DNA of 64,000 nt from Anniella stebbinsi (GCA_029215795.1 JARDYH010000004.1:34042001-34106000), one strand, 5' to 3'. Numbered from the stretch's first letter, positions 34,135 to 44,429 are shown. Program-made: numbers and translations. The notes: a model not told the origin generated them from the letters alone.

Positions 34135-34601
34135 GGCTCTTTCTACACCATAGGGGTGTAGAGGGCAGGGAGCGGGCAATCCTGGAAGTAGTCGCGGCCA
34201 CCATTTCCCCCCCAACTACAGAGAGCGCACGAGCACTCCTCCAAAATAGGTGAGTTGAAAAAAAAAGTTGTATACGTGGGCCCCCACCCCCATCCCGGGG
34301 GTGGCGAAACTGGTGCCACCCCCTCCCCTGCTGGGTATGGAGCCACACAGTGCAGCTCCATGCCCATTTTGCAACCATGCTTACTAGCGAGTAAGCAAGG
34401 CTTCATCCGGAATAGGCGGGCACAACTTCCGCAGTCCAGGGAACTTCCCGGGACCGCAGAAGATTCAGGATTTTTCAGGTTTCTGTAAACCTGGAAAAAT
34501 CCCGTGCCCACTCCCACCCCTGGGACTCCCTGTGCATCATTTGGACTCACAGGGAGCAGCCGGGGACCAACCCAGGCAAGAAGCCTGGTGTGGAAAGGGC
34601 C
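34135..34601. mobile_element. Harbinger-like non-autonomous element, TAA TSD, copy 2
   Basis: The left end is GGCTCTTTCTACACC and the inverted right end GGCCCTTTCCACACC. The flanks are TAA (34132-34134 and 34602-34604). The interior shares CCCCATCCC, CCACCCC and GCAGCTCCATGCCC-type segments with 10287-10782. A donor-like AGGTGAGT lies near 34248. Confidence 0.7.
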
Positions 34602-34604
34602 TAA

Positions 34605-35689
34605 GGCTTCCCAGGACAGCCAAGGCCCTCAAACTTTCTTTGCTTCCTCCTGTCTCAAAAGCCCACACCCCTTCCTAAAAAAATAATAATAACAGGCAGG
34701 TGCAGAGAAGTTACTGTTGCCCCAGATGAATATATTCCTTGCTCTTCTTCCTTACTTCTGCCTCCTCCTCTGACTCTTATCCTTCTCCAATCTCCTTCCC
34801 AAACATTGTCTGATGATACTCAGCTCTTCCCCTTCCAGGACAGATCTGTCCCTAACTTGAGTTCTTGCTACTCTTCCCTACTGCACTGCTCTTTGTCTTT
34901 CTTCTCTACTTTTCTCCCCACCAACTCCATATCATTGCCTTCCCATTCCTCCTGCATGGTTCTGTTTCTGTTTCTTCCTCTTTTCCCAGCTCTGTTTCTA
35001 TTACCTCCCACTCCACTCACCACCCTTTCTCTACAGGCTTTCCTATCTAGCTGACTTTGCTTACCTTTATGTGCACTGGTAACATAGAAGGGGGGGATGC
35101 ATATAAACATGAAGTGATGGAAAACTGCATGCACTAATTCTGGAATTTATTTTGAAAATCCTCCTGGTTTAACTGGGATTCAAGAAGAATGGAATGCAGA
35201 GCACCATACCAGTGGAACAATAAAGTAATGGAATGGTGGAAATTCATTCATCCCTAGTTAAGGTGTAGCAAAAATGCTCGATAGCCTGGTTTCAGCAAAT
35301 ATGTCCTGAATGGATTGAATATAAAAACCTTTGACCCAAACAAAAATATCCACCAGTACTGTTCTGCACATGTTTGTGCAAGAGTATACACAAGAATTCA
35401 TGGAATTGTATTGTAGCAAGTTTCTTAAGTTCTATAGCAATTTTCATGCTTCTGCTTGCAAACATGAAAGAGCATAAAAATCCAGCTCAGGAGGTGTAAA
35501 ATTGCCCTTCCATAACAAGAAAGAACTGTCTACATGTAAAAGGGCACCTTTGAATCTCAACAAGGAATCTCAACAAGGTTACCTATTCATATCTAAGTTC
35601 TATTTTCAAATGAAAAGTTAATTAAAACCCTGATGGGCCAAACTTCAGAATATAGAATACTCAATCAATTTCTTTTGGAAATACTATGT
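34605..35689. other. Unique sequence with a pyrimidine-rich tract
   Basis: Positions 34735-35050 are strongly C/T-rich on the plus strand. Around 34806 the frame reads DDTQL, a motif found in LINE reverse transcriptases, but nothing around it supports this. The remainder shows no recognised feature. Confidence 0.35.
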
Positions 35690-35691
35690 CA

Positions 35692-35763
35692 GTAGCACTT
35701 ATCCAGGTTCTAGTCCCCGCTCAGCCATGGAAACCTACTGGGCGATTTTGGGCCAGTCACAGA
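35692..35763 (+). mobile_element. MIR-like SINE fragment
   Basis: AGGTTCTAGTCCCCGCTCAG (B-box region) followed by GGGCGATTTTGGGCCAGTCA matches the MIR-like SINEs elsewhere in the window. It is cut off at 35763, where the hAT terminus TAGAGATGTGAAGG begins. Confidence 0.65.
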
Positions 35764-36009
35764 TAGAGATGTGAAGGCCAGGGAAAAAACTGGAAAAATT
35801 CAGAAAAAAAAAACTGTTTTTTCACATTTTTTCCCAAAGGCTTTTTTTGTTTTTTCCCCCCAAAATTGGAACAATTGAAAAAAATGAAGAAAAAATGGAG
35901 TATGGAATGTTTTCTTTTAGCATGATGAATAAAATGTTTAAGACAAGGTGTTCATATATTACTTCTCCAAATGATTTCTAAAAACTATTTACAGTATCAG
36001 ATTATTACA

Positions 36010-38223
36010 ATTTCTGTGCACCAAGGACAAGCAAGTCCTAGATTGCAAACTGAGAGACTACAACTCTCAAATACAAGTATTTGCTTTGCTCACTGACAGT
36101 GCAAGTAATATGAAAGCAGCATGGGAGATCATAATGGATAAGTATCCACATATTACTGCAATAGGTTGTGCATCTCATGGGCTAAACTTGCTTCATAATG
36201 ATATTATGAAACTGGATACCCTTCAAAGGATCTATAGAAGAGCAAAAGAAGTTATAAAGCATGTAAAAACTACTCATCTTGTAGCCGCAGTTTTCAAGAA
36301 GAAGCAAGTAGAAAAAATGCAAAGAATAAAATAGTGACACTGAAACTTTGTAGTAAAACTCGGTGGGGTGGAGTGGCGATCTCCTTTGAAAGTTTACTAA
36401 AAACACAAAGAAGCTCTTCAAGAAACAATAATAGTTGAGGATCTTAATGTACCCAGGAGTGTAAGGAACACTGTACTTGATGAGGATGTCTTCTGGGTCA
36501 GCTGAAGAATTCCTTGAAGATTCTAAAGCCAATTTCTTCAGCAATCACTGCATCACAATCAGACAGTGCACTTTTATCAGAAATTCCTTACCAAATGGCC
36601 AAGTTAAAAACAACTGTTTTTGAGAATCTCAGTGTATCTCCACTTACAACTACAGAAGAAAGTAAAGTGAAAAAAATTTATTTAAAAAAGGGAAGGATTT
36701 TGTTTAGGGGTGTGCACGGACCCCCCGGATCGGATCGGGACCCGGATCGGGACCTCCAATTTTGTCCCGGACCGGTTCGGACAAAATCGGAGGCCCCCCG
36801 GACCGGATCGAGTCCGATCCCGACCCAAAAATCGTACATTTTTGGATCGGCCGCCATTTTTTTCCCCATAGACTTGCATTGCAATGCAAGTCTATGAGGA
36901 AAAAATGGCGGCGGGTGGGTAAGGGGGGGCCTAACTCCCTCCCCCCCCGGGGCCGTCCGCTGTGGACGGCCCCGGCAGGTAAGCCCCCTCCCCCGCGCTC
37001 CCTACCCCCCCTGGGGCCGCCCGCTTCCATCCGCTGGCGCCCGCGGGCGCCAGCGGATAGAAGCGGACGGCTCCGGGGGGGGGGGTAAGCCCCCTTCCCC
37101 GCCACTGCTTACCTTCTCGGCCCGTCCGCTCCCGTCCGGTGCCGGCGGCTACTACCAGCGGGCTCCGCGGCCTACTCTCGAGTAGCGCGCCGGGTGATGA
37201 CATCACCCGGCGCACCACCCTAGAGCAGGCCGCGGAGCCTGCTGGGAGTAGTAGGCGCCGGCGCCGGACGGGAGCCGCCGGGCTGGGAAGGTAAGGGCCC
37301 CCCTCCCCCCTCCGCACGCCCCCTCCTCCCCTCCACGCACCCCCTCCTTACCTTCCCGGCCCGGCGGCTCCCGGCCGGCGCCGGCGCCTACTACTACCAG
37401 CAGGCTCCGCGGCCTGCTCTAGAGTAGCGCGCCGGGTAATGACATCACCCGGCGCGCCACCCTAGAGCAGGCCGCGGAGCCTGCTAGTAGTAGTAGGTGC
37501 CGGCGCCGGACGGGAGCCACCGGGCCGAGAAGGTAAGCGCCCCCCTCCTCCCCCCCCACTGTCCACTTTCATCGGCGGGCGCCAGTGGGCGCCCGCCGAT
37601 CCGCCGATCCGCCGAACCGGTTCGGAGCTTTTTCGGACCGGTTCGGATTGGATCGGCCGATCCAGCTGTGGGATCGGAAATCGGATAATTTATCCGATTT
37701 CCCACTGGACCGGACTCGGATCGTGGATCGGGTCCGATCCAGTGCACATCCCTAATTTTGTTGCCATCCAATTCATCCTGCTGCAAATCTGTTGGATCCA
37801 AGGTTCAAAGGCGGAAATATCAGTGATGATAGAACTGCTACAGCATTTGACTGGATTACAAAACAAGCATTACACTTAGGACTTGATGTTGGAAAGGTAC
37901 TTTCAAATGTTGCAGAATACAGAACATCTTCAGGGATTTGGTCCAGGAATGCAGTCTGGGATTCTGCCAAACATATCCCTCCTACAACATGGTGGCAAGG
38001 TCTTTGCACAACGCAGCCTTTGTCTCCTCTTGCTTCTCACCTTCTTCAGATTCCTCCATCTTCTGCAGCATGTGAAAGTGTCTGGTCTATATTTGGAAAC
38101 ACTCACACCAAATCAAAAAATAATCTGACATGTAAAAGGGTAGAGAAGCTTGTTTCAATCTGGGCAAACCTTCAGTTTTCAGAAATCTATGATAACTATG
38201 ATGATGACAAACCTCAGCCCTAG
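36010..38223 (+). pseudogene. hAT-family transposase pseudogene (DUF659-like catalytic region, C-terminal dimerisation domain)
   Basis: Family knowledge: hAT transposases cut out DNA elements with 8-bp TSDs. First segment (36086-36334): DSASNMKAAWEII and GCASHGLNLLHNDIMKL match the DUF659/RNase H-like core of hAT proteins. A frame change follows, with TRWGGVAISFESLLK readable near 36360. Next, DSALLSEIPYQMAKLKTTV lies within 36514-36700. The 1,050-bp insert at 36705-37754 then splits the gene. The last segment (37792-38223) has the C-terminal hATC motif: WWQGLC, SPLASHLLQIPPSSAACE and KNNLTCKRVEKLVSIW. Frameshifts, stops and the insertion make it non-functional. The N-terminal BED zinc finger was not found. 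Confidence 0.85.
36705..37754. mobile_element. CpG-dense hAT-like element, 1,050 bp, inserted in the hAT transposase pseudogene
   Basis: The ends are TAGGGGTGTGCACGGA and GTGCACATCCCTA, with a perfect 8-bp TSD ATTTTGTT at 36697-36704 and 37755-37762. A palindromic centre (GACTTGCATTGCAATGCAAG) lies near 36880, flanked by GGCCGCCATTTTTTT and its inverse. The right part has two palindromic units about GGGTGATGACATCACCC (centres near 37200 and 37443). The same units number four in the element at 25435. It has no coding function, and donor-like GGTAAG motifs flank the units in both orientations. Confidence 0.9.
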
Positions 38224-38370
38224 GGGAGAAATCTGTCCCTCCTGGGTTCCTAATCTGTATGTCCAAGGTTTTCTAGATGGCCATGCCCACCAATGATGTG
38301 GTGGTCTCCTGGATTTTGTGCAGATTTTTCCCCATTCTAAAAGGTTGAAATGACTCTTCTAGGACTTAGA

Positions 38371-38518
38371 GCCTATCTACACTACTGCTTTAAAATGGTT
38401 TAAAATGGTTTAAAATGGTTTATAACAGTTGTGACAACTGTTGGGGCCCAGGACCCACTCCATATACAGTTTTCAAAACGTTTTCAAAGTGTTGTATTCT
38501 GCTTGGTGTAGATAGGCT
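38371..38518. repeat. Palindromic DNA element, family W
   Basis: GCCTATCTACACTACTGC on the left is mirrored by GCTTGGTGTAGATAGGC on the right. Three tandem copies of TTTAAAATGG follow the left end. The core AACAGTTGTGACAACTGTTG is itself palindromic. Confidence 0.65.
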
Positions 38519-38532
38519 AACAGCTTTAAGCT

Positions 38533-38775
38533 ACGTTTATTTATTTATCTCATTTATATCCCGCTTTTTTTCCTCCAAGGAACCCATGCTGGCATACATA
38601 GTCCTCCTCCTCTCCATTTTATCATCACAACAACAACTCTGTGAGGTTGGATGGGCTGCGAGTCTGTGACTCGCCTAAAGTCACCCAGTGAGCTTCCATG
38701 GCTGAGTGGGGACTGGAACCCGGATCTCGGGATTTCCAGTCCGACACTCTAGCCACTGCATCACACTGACTCTCC
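38533..38775 (-). mobile_element. MIR-like tRNA-derived SINE
   Basis: The minus strand shows the head GTGATGCAGTGGCTAGAGTG, a B-box-like GGTTCCAGTCC and a CORE-like CTCACAGAGTTGTTGTTGTG. The tail ends in GCGGGATATAAATGAG and a TAAATAAATAAA run. Same family as 19029 and 44625. Confidence 0.8.
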
Positions 38776-39879
38776 AATTACGGATGTCAGAAGACTCCAT
38801 CTGGGGGTGGAGTTCAGTGAGCTTTGCCGGATCAATCCCCTCACCCCACCCCAGACTCTGGTCCAACACCCACAAGCTGGGTCAATTTGGCCCTCACCAA
38901 GTTGGGCCAACTGGCAGATTTTTAGCAGCCTGACATCGAGGGCAGGAGTGAGAGAAGAAGTCCTTCTGCATCCTCCTGCCCTTGCTGTCACTCAGGACCA
39001 TTTAAAAATGAAATTAGCATGAATTAACCACAGACAAAATATAACAATTAATGCCAGCTAACTTGGTTGCTATGGGAACATGACCAATACTTAGTTGAAA
39101 TTAGAGATGAGTTCAAGGTGAATCAGAAGCATAAGTGTTTGCTAAAGTGATGTTTCTTGAGCCTGTTAGGCTTCTAGCCCTGAAGGCTGGCAAGCGATTA
39201 TCAGTAGGATTTAATCCATTTAATAACCCACCAATCACGTTAATCCAGTTTGCTTGGCAGCAGCACACAATTGGTTGTCCTGCTTAATTAGCAATTGTCT
39301 TTTAGGCAAATAAAAATCAGCTCTTCATTGCATATTAAAAAAAAAAAACGATTTTGAACTAAAATAAATTCTGTGGCAGAAAGGTGAACCTATAATACAT
39401 TCTTGTACACATGGATGCATGATTTTACTACACTTTTCAAGATCTTTAACAGGCACCTGCAGACTAGAGTCAATGCAAATAACACTTTTCAAATCTGCGA
39501 ATCAAATTTTAGTGACAGTTTTGTCTGACAAATGGTTTAATTAGTATTTGCGTCCAGGGAATAAAAGCAAGAAAAGGAAAATCAACATATTCAAAGTCAT
39601 TGACGAGCCGTACTGGAAATACTGAGAAGATGAGAATTAGGGGACTTCCAATGAGGCTTTTACTGTGAAATTGCCCTGCCCCATTCACTTGAATTTTACA
39701 TGAGTCCAGACAACGTTATCTTCCAGTTGTAATCCATCCATGTTTTCACACCTCTTCCTAATCTTTTTTCTTAACACCCACCCACACCCACACACCCACC
39801 TCTTAAGAAGTGAAGGACTGAATAGACATTTTTCTCCCTCTCTCAAAATACTAGAACCCAGGGTCATCCCCTGAAGCTG
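38776..39879. other. Unique region; possible conserved regulatory sequence at 39060-39580
   Basis: No gene or repeat is seen. 39060-39580 is unique and dense in homeodomain-type cores (AATCCATTTAATAACCC, GCTTAATTAGCAATTGTC, TTTAATTAGTATTTGC) without obvious transposon structure. That is the look of a vertebrate developmental enhancer, but only cross-species alignment could show it. An A-run lies at 39338-39348. Confidence 0.25.
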
Positions 39880-40165
39880 ATTGGTGGGATATTAAGGACA
39901 CATGAAAGGAAGTATTTCTTTACAGTGGAATTTGCTACCAGTAGAAGTAGTTTTGGGCACCACTTTGGATGGCTTTAAAGGGGACTAGGGAAATTCCTGG
40001 AGGAGAAGGCTATCAATGGCTACTAGTCCAGATGACTATGTACTACCTCCACTAGCAGAGGAAGTATGCTTATGTGCACCAGTTGCTGGGGAACATGGGC
40101 AGGAGGGTGCTATTGCACTCAGGTCCTGCTTGTGAGTTCCTTGTCAACAGCTGGTTGGCCACAGT

Positions 40166-41120
40166 GGCCCTGTTCAGAATACACCTTAAACCTTGCAGTT
40201 AACCACCACTGCTTTAACCACAGTGAATAATAGGGATGTGTATCGTATCGTTAAAATGTATGACAACAATATGATATGCTCTTTATCGTGCATGCATTTA
40301 ACGATAATGATATGATAGAAAAACCTCCGATAAATATCCGATCCGATAATTTTCAGCCCGATTTTATCGGATTATTGGACTGACATATAAATATACCTAT
40401 AACTTCTGTATTTTAAAAGTTAGAAGCTTGAAACTTGGTCACAGTGCTTATGGGGTATGCCTAAGTATGTGTATGAAATTTGAAATCAATCCCTCCAACC
40501 CTCAATTTTATATGAATTTATTAATGATCGTTTAAGTTCTGACAGGTCAGAATGACAGCTCGGCATGTGTGTTCATTCAGACCTGTCAAAAAGTTGCAGG
40601 ATCTTTCAAAAATTCATATAAAATCGAGGGTTGGAGGGATTGATCTCAAATTTCATACACATGTCTAGCACATATTGCTACACATATGTGCCAAATTTCA
40701 GATCAATTCCTCCACCCCTGTATTTTATATGAATTTTTGAAAGATCGTGCAACTTTTGACTGTCAGAACTGAAACAATCTTTAATAAATTCATATAGGTC
40801 TCAATTTGCATACCCCATAAGCATTATGACCAAGTTTCAAGCCTGTAACTTTGAAAATACAGAACTTATAGGCATTTTTACTAAAAAAAATCCAGCTCTA
40901 TAGGGCACAATGGGGCTGCAAATTAAATATCGGATTTCCGATAATTATCGTGAAGACGATGCAATTAACCTACGATATTATTGGAGATGATAATTTTTTT
41001 GGTCCAAAATTCCAATAACGATAAAATACGATATTTTGGGGCATGCACATCCCTAGTGAATAAGGCAACCCCCCTTATACACCATGGTTAAAGCTGTGGT
41101 TTAAAGTGTCATCTGAACAG
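40166..41120. mobile_element. DNA element with CCCTGTTCAG ends, itself invaded by a hAT element
   Basis: GGCCCTGTTCAGAATACACC at the left pairs with GTGTCATCTGAACAGG at the right, and AACCACCACTGCTTTAACC pairs with GGTTAAAGCTGTGGTTT. Without the hAT at 40231-41055 this would be a short palindromic MITE of roughly 130 bp. Its own TSD is unclear. Confidence 0.55.
40231..41055. mobile_element. hAT-like non-autonomous element, 825 bp, perfect TSD
   Basis: It starts TAGGGATGTGTATCGTATCG and ends GCATGCACATCCCTA. The TSD GTGAATAA is at 40223-40230 and 41056-41063. The interior is a long imperfect palindrome with ACTTGGTCAYAGTGCTTATG and TTATATGAATTTWTTAA motifs in both orientations and nested smaller inverted repeats. 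It is AT-rich, in contrast to the GC-rich elements with almost the same terminus. Confidence 0.85.
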
Positions 41121-41239
41121 GATGTATGTGAATAGAATACTGGACTAGGTGGACCCTTGGTCTGACCCAGCATGGTTCTTATGTTCTTATGATTGGTAGC
41201 ATTAGCAGGCCTCTGTCTGGAAGTAGTCCAAGTGCAACA

Positions 41240-41471
41240 TTCAATTCTTTTTCAAGGCTTACTTATTCAACCAGGCCTTTTCTGGTCCACCACAGCATGC
41301 TCTGTGCCACCTCTTACTCCTAAGCCCACCCTTTTCCAATTGAAATGTTGCTTTATTTATTCCTCTCTATTCCATTCCTCTCTGTTTTCTCCTTTCTTAG
41401 ACACACAACAGTGTATTTCATGAAATGCCTAGCATACTTTGGACACCAAAGAAATGTTTAGTAGTAGTAGC
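41240..41471 (+). mobile_element. Possible L2-like LINE 3' end
   Basis: CAAGGCTTACTTATTCAACC and AGGCCTTTTCTGGTCC resemble the end of an L2-like ORF. The 3' end ACTTTGGACACCAAAGAAAT is followed by a short (TAG)n tail, as in other L2-like tails with trinucleotide repeats. It is too short and decayed to be sure. Confidence 0.4.
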
Positions 41472-41730
41472 TGAAGGAGGGTGGGTTGAGTGCTGGAAAA
41501 AAACAAAGAGGCTGAGATCAGGAAAGAGGTTACTTAAATAGGCCCTGGGCGTGGGCATGATGTGCATAAGCGTGTCTACATTATGAGTGCTTAGCCTCCC
41601 TTCTGGCCCTGGACTCAATCCCATCCCTGCCTGAAGCCCTCTCGGCTCATGTAGGAAACTGGTTTCTAGAAGTATATTTCATTTGAGATATTGGGAGAGG
41701 ATGTCTCAGCACTGCTCCCACCTCAACTTG
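41472..41730. other. Unique sequence
   Basis: Nothing is recognised. Confidence 0.3.
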
Positions 41731-41734
41731 GAAA

Positions 41735-42306
41735 GGAATATAGGAAGTTGCTTTCTACCAAGACACACTATTTGTCCATCTAGCCCAGTGTTTTTATTGC
41801 TTTCTACTCTGGCTGGAGGCAGTTCTCCAGAGGTCTTTCACCTCATCTACTACCTGGTAGGGATGTTGAATAATCCACAGTGGAAGTGAATAGGTTTGGA
41901 TTTGTATGAATCTGACCTGTGGATTCCACAGTAGACTGGCTTTTCCCGAGTCATACAGATTCTGTGAACTTTCCAGAAATTTGAGCAAATTTAGTAATAG
42001 AAAAATATGCAAAATTAAAAAAAAACTCCAAAGTGTGCATTTCCCCTATAGGCTAAAGTGTGAAAATGGGCACGTGGGGTGTACATTTTGGAGGGATTTT
42101 CGCAAGTGCAAACCAAAAATAAAAATAAAATCCAGTTCTGTTGAAGAGTGGACAACAGAATGAAAAGCACCTAACAATACTCAAAATGCAGATAGAATGG
42201 ACTTTACACAATCTGTACATTCCTACTACCTGCTCCTTTTAACTGGATATGCTGGGGATCGAGCCTGCAAACCATGTACTCCATCATTGAGCTATGATCC
42301 TTCTCC
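41735..42306 (-). mobile_element. tRNA-related SINE, split by a hAT-like element
   Basis: Right piece about 42226-42306: read on the minus strand, CATAGCTCAATGATGGAGTA and GGTTTGCAGGCTCGATCC resemble tRNA A and B boxes (TAGCTCARTGG, GGTTCGATCC). Left piece about 41735-41857: AGGAAGTTGCTTTCTACC, GTCCATCTAGCCCAGTGT and GGCAGTTCTCCAGAGGTC, the body of a reptile SINE or LINE tail. The interval is an inserted hAT-like element. Confidence 0.55.
41858..42225. mobile_element. hAT-like element, 368 bp, 8-bp TSD (7/8)
   Basis: It starts TAGGGATGTTGAATAATCC and ends CTGTACATTCCTA. The flanks are CTACCTGG (41850-41857) and CTACCTGC (42226-42233). Related ends and bodies (TATGAATCTGACCTGTGG, AAAGCACCTAACAATACTC) occur at 48240-48562, 62264-62420 and 63376-63805. 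Confidence 0.8.
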
Positions 42307-42309
42307 GAT

Positions 42310-43060
42310 GATTTTAAATGTACAGCCCTCTTTCCCTCCACACTCAAGGTCTTGTTTATAAACTTAATCTGGGCTCTCTCACACATGAAAGTGAGAATCA
42401 TACCACTAAATGAAGGAGTGTTAAACACAGAAAGTGTGAAGTTGTCTGGTCAGGGACTTTAACCTGGGCCCTGAGATTAAAAGGGTGATGCAATTATGGC
42501 TGAGATATCCAAGCCTAGCAGCAGTACTGGCCCTATCATTAGACAGGGTGAAGCAGATGCCTCACACAGCAGATGCTGGGAGATGCCAACATGGCGTTAG
42601 AAAAATGGCCTCTGTGTACCATATTGATTCAACTGCCAGCCTAGTCCCATAGAAATGAGAGACCACAAAATGTCTTGGATTGTCCCTGCCAAACAGTTGC
42701 CCACTCCAACTTTAACCCTCTGTCACCCTCTGTCCCCAGCAGATCAATGGTATAAAGTTATTGTCCTCACACTAATCATCAGTTAATCATCTGTTAGGCT
42801 GGGTGAAGAGTCCTTTGTGTTCTCTCTTTCCTTCACCCTAGCAAAAAATTGCAGATTTTGTAGTTTTCTGTTTATATGTGTTCCTTCAGGCTTGCTTTAG
42901 CATGGGGCCTATGCATTCATGCATGTTGAAAATACAATAATTACAGCTGTTAGCTGGTGCTGAGAGAAACAACACGTTTCTCTCTCCCAGATATAGCAAA
43001 CTCTAACACAAACACATTTAAATACTCTGTGGGCTTTGCCTTACTACTTTGGTCCTTTTA

Positions 43061-43108
<48 letters not shown>

Positions 43109-43525
43109 CTGTGTCTTGCCCAACTTCATAACATTCCATATTCAATCACTTAAACGAGAAGAATGTCTGCTCTATAAGCAATGATTGTAGTGAACTATTC
43201 AGTATAATGTTTAAGGCATGAGGCTTGTTCCCAATAATTAGTGATTAGCAGTAACTGTTTTGTGGAGCAGTTGATTACTGTTGTTCCATCATCAAGCATG
43301 ATAACAGGAAATGACTGGTTTTGGAAAGCAAAGGCCAAGGTAGGAGTTTGGCTCTCTCTTGCTTGAAGTCCATCAACACATCAGGGACCAGACAATTATT
43401 TATTTCAAAGATAGCTTTAGGGCATTGCTTTAATTGACAGCTTCATTCACTGGCCTCCCAGAATGCAATGATGCATTTCTTTTCCCTCCGACTTAGGATA
43501 ACTATTAGGTACCTTTATTGCAGCT
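42310..43525. other. Mostly unique sequence with an AAC microsatellite
   Basis: No gene is recognised. An (AAC)n tract of about 16 units lies at 43062-43109. Confidence 0.4.
43062..43109. repeat. (AAC)n microsatellite
   Basis: About 16 uninterrupted AAC units. Confidence 0.95.
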
Positions 43526-43528
43526 AGG

Positions 43529-43661
43529 GTAACCATATGGAAAGGAGGACAGGGCTTCTGTATCTTTTACAGTTGTATAGAAAAAGGAATTTCAGCAGGT
43601 GTCATTTGTATGCATGTAGCACCTGGTGAAATTCCCTCTTTATCACAACAGTTAAAGCTGC
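43529..43661. mobile_element. Family P relative, truncated single unit
   Basis: It starts TAGGGTAACCATATGGAAAG and proceeds through TTTACAGTTGTATAG, AGCACCTGGTGAAATTCC and ATCACAACAGTTAAAGCTG, then stops. It shares diagnostic differences with 27480-27645, supporting an older subfamily. Confidence 0.6.
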
Positions 43662-44265
43662 AAGAAAGGCTGTTGAAAAGAATATGTTTTTAAGTAAAAA
43701 TAATTAAACCAACAGCTGTAAAGATGGATATGTTCAGCTGGCTGACCCTGACTATAAAGCTATAGAGCTGAAGGAATGTAGCAGCTACTAAACCACAACA
43801 TTCTTATTGCTTAGGTCGCAATGGTAAAAAATGTCAGCAGCCTCATCACTGGTTTAATATGTCCATCCTGCTGTGGCAGTGAACCAGAGAGGCACAGATT
43901 GCTCTCTCCAGATTCTACGTGCATGAGTGCTGTAATGCCGGCTCATAAGTATAAATCCTAAGATCAGGCACTTCATTTCTGTCAAATACAAACTCTCCTC
44001 AGTGCTAATCTTTGGAAGTCTGCTCCAATACTACTGCTGAGCATTTATACTCTAATTCCTTTTCCAAAGGACTGAAATCTGGCTGGGTCCCTGAGCCTTC
44101 ATTTCCTTTTGCTTTTTGGTGGAACAAAGCCTGAAAGTTTCTGTGCATTTGTGTACGTCTTCAAACAGATGACCTGGCTAGCTGCTGATAACAACCTGAA
44201 AATCGTGCACTTTGAAGAAAAATGGGTCTGCTGCCACAGCTAATTTTTTTTCTTGTCTCCTACAG

Positions 44266-44324
44266 AGAGTCAATGGGAACATTTCCTCTATGGTGCAAAG
44301 TGTTGTAATACCAGAGCCAAGAAG
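44266..44324 (+). other. Candidate internal exon (59 nt) or start of a terminal exon
   Basis: The upstream sequence GCTAATTTTTTTTCTTGTC and CTCCTACAG is an excellent 3' splice site with branch-point-like GCTAAT and a strong polypyrimidine tract. The segment ends AAGAAG followed by GTGAAG, a plausible 5' splice site. One frame (offset 2) is open through the 59 nt (SQWEHFLYGAKCCNTRAKK) and on to a stop at 44361-44363. A second frame is also open within the 59 nt. I do not recognise the peptide. It could be a coding exon, a lncRNA exon or a chance match. Confidence 0.22.
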
Positions 44325-44396
44325 GTGAAGGCAAATGCCTTTAAGCAGAAAGGAGACAAATGAGATTTTTCTGACCAGTTGAATGTCCTCTTTTTA

Positions 44397-44397
44397 A

Positions 44398-44424
<27 letters not shown>
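44397..44424. repeat. (GA)n microsatellite
   Basis: About 14 GA units after TTTAAA. Confidence 0.95.

Positions 44425-44429
<5 letters not shown>

Larger units (their letters stand above)
35764..38360 (+). mobile_element. Degraded autonomous-type hAT transposon
   Basis: The probable left terminus is TAGAGATGTGAAGGCCAGGG at 35764, directly after a truncated SINE. The right terminus was not identified; the AT-rich sequence after the transposase ends near 38360, before a family W element. The body holds a broken transposase gene (about 36010-38223), itself interrupted by a GC-rich hAT-like element. The terminus resembles that of the non-autonomous TAGGGATGTGCA elements, so related transposases could have mobilised them. 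Confidence 0.55.
39880..41192 (+). mobile_element. CR1-type LINE 3' end, split by nested DNA elements
   Basis: Left piece about 39880-40165 (GGAGGAGAAGGCTATCAATG, GTTGCTGGGGAACATGGGC, CTGGTTGGCCACAGTG). Right piece about 41122-41192 (ACTGGACTAGGTGGACCC, TCTGACCCAGCATGGTTC, TTATGTTCTTATG tail). Same family as 33405-34090. Two DNA elements, one inside the other, occupy the gap. Confidence 0.75.

Noticed and set aside
34806..35054. DDTQL motif suggesting a LINE reverse transcriptase fragment
   Set aside because: Only five residues match and the surrounding frame is pyrimidine-rich low complexity without other reverse transcriptase motifs.
36010..38223. Domesticated hAT transposase gene
   Set aside because: The frame is broken at several places and split by another transposon, so there is no sign of selection to keep it.
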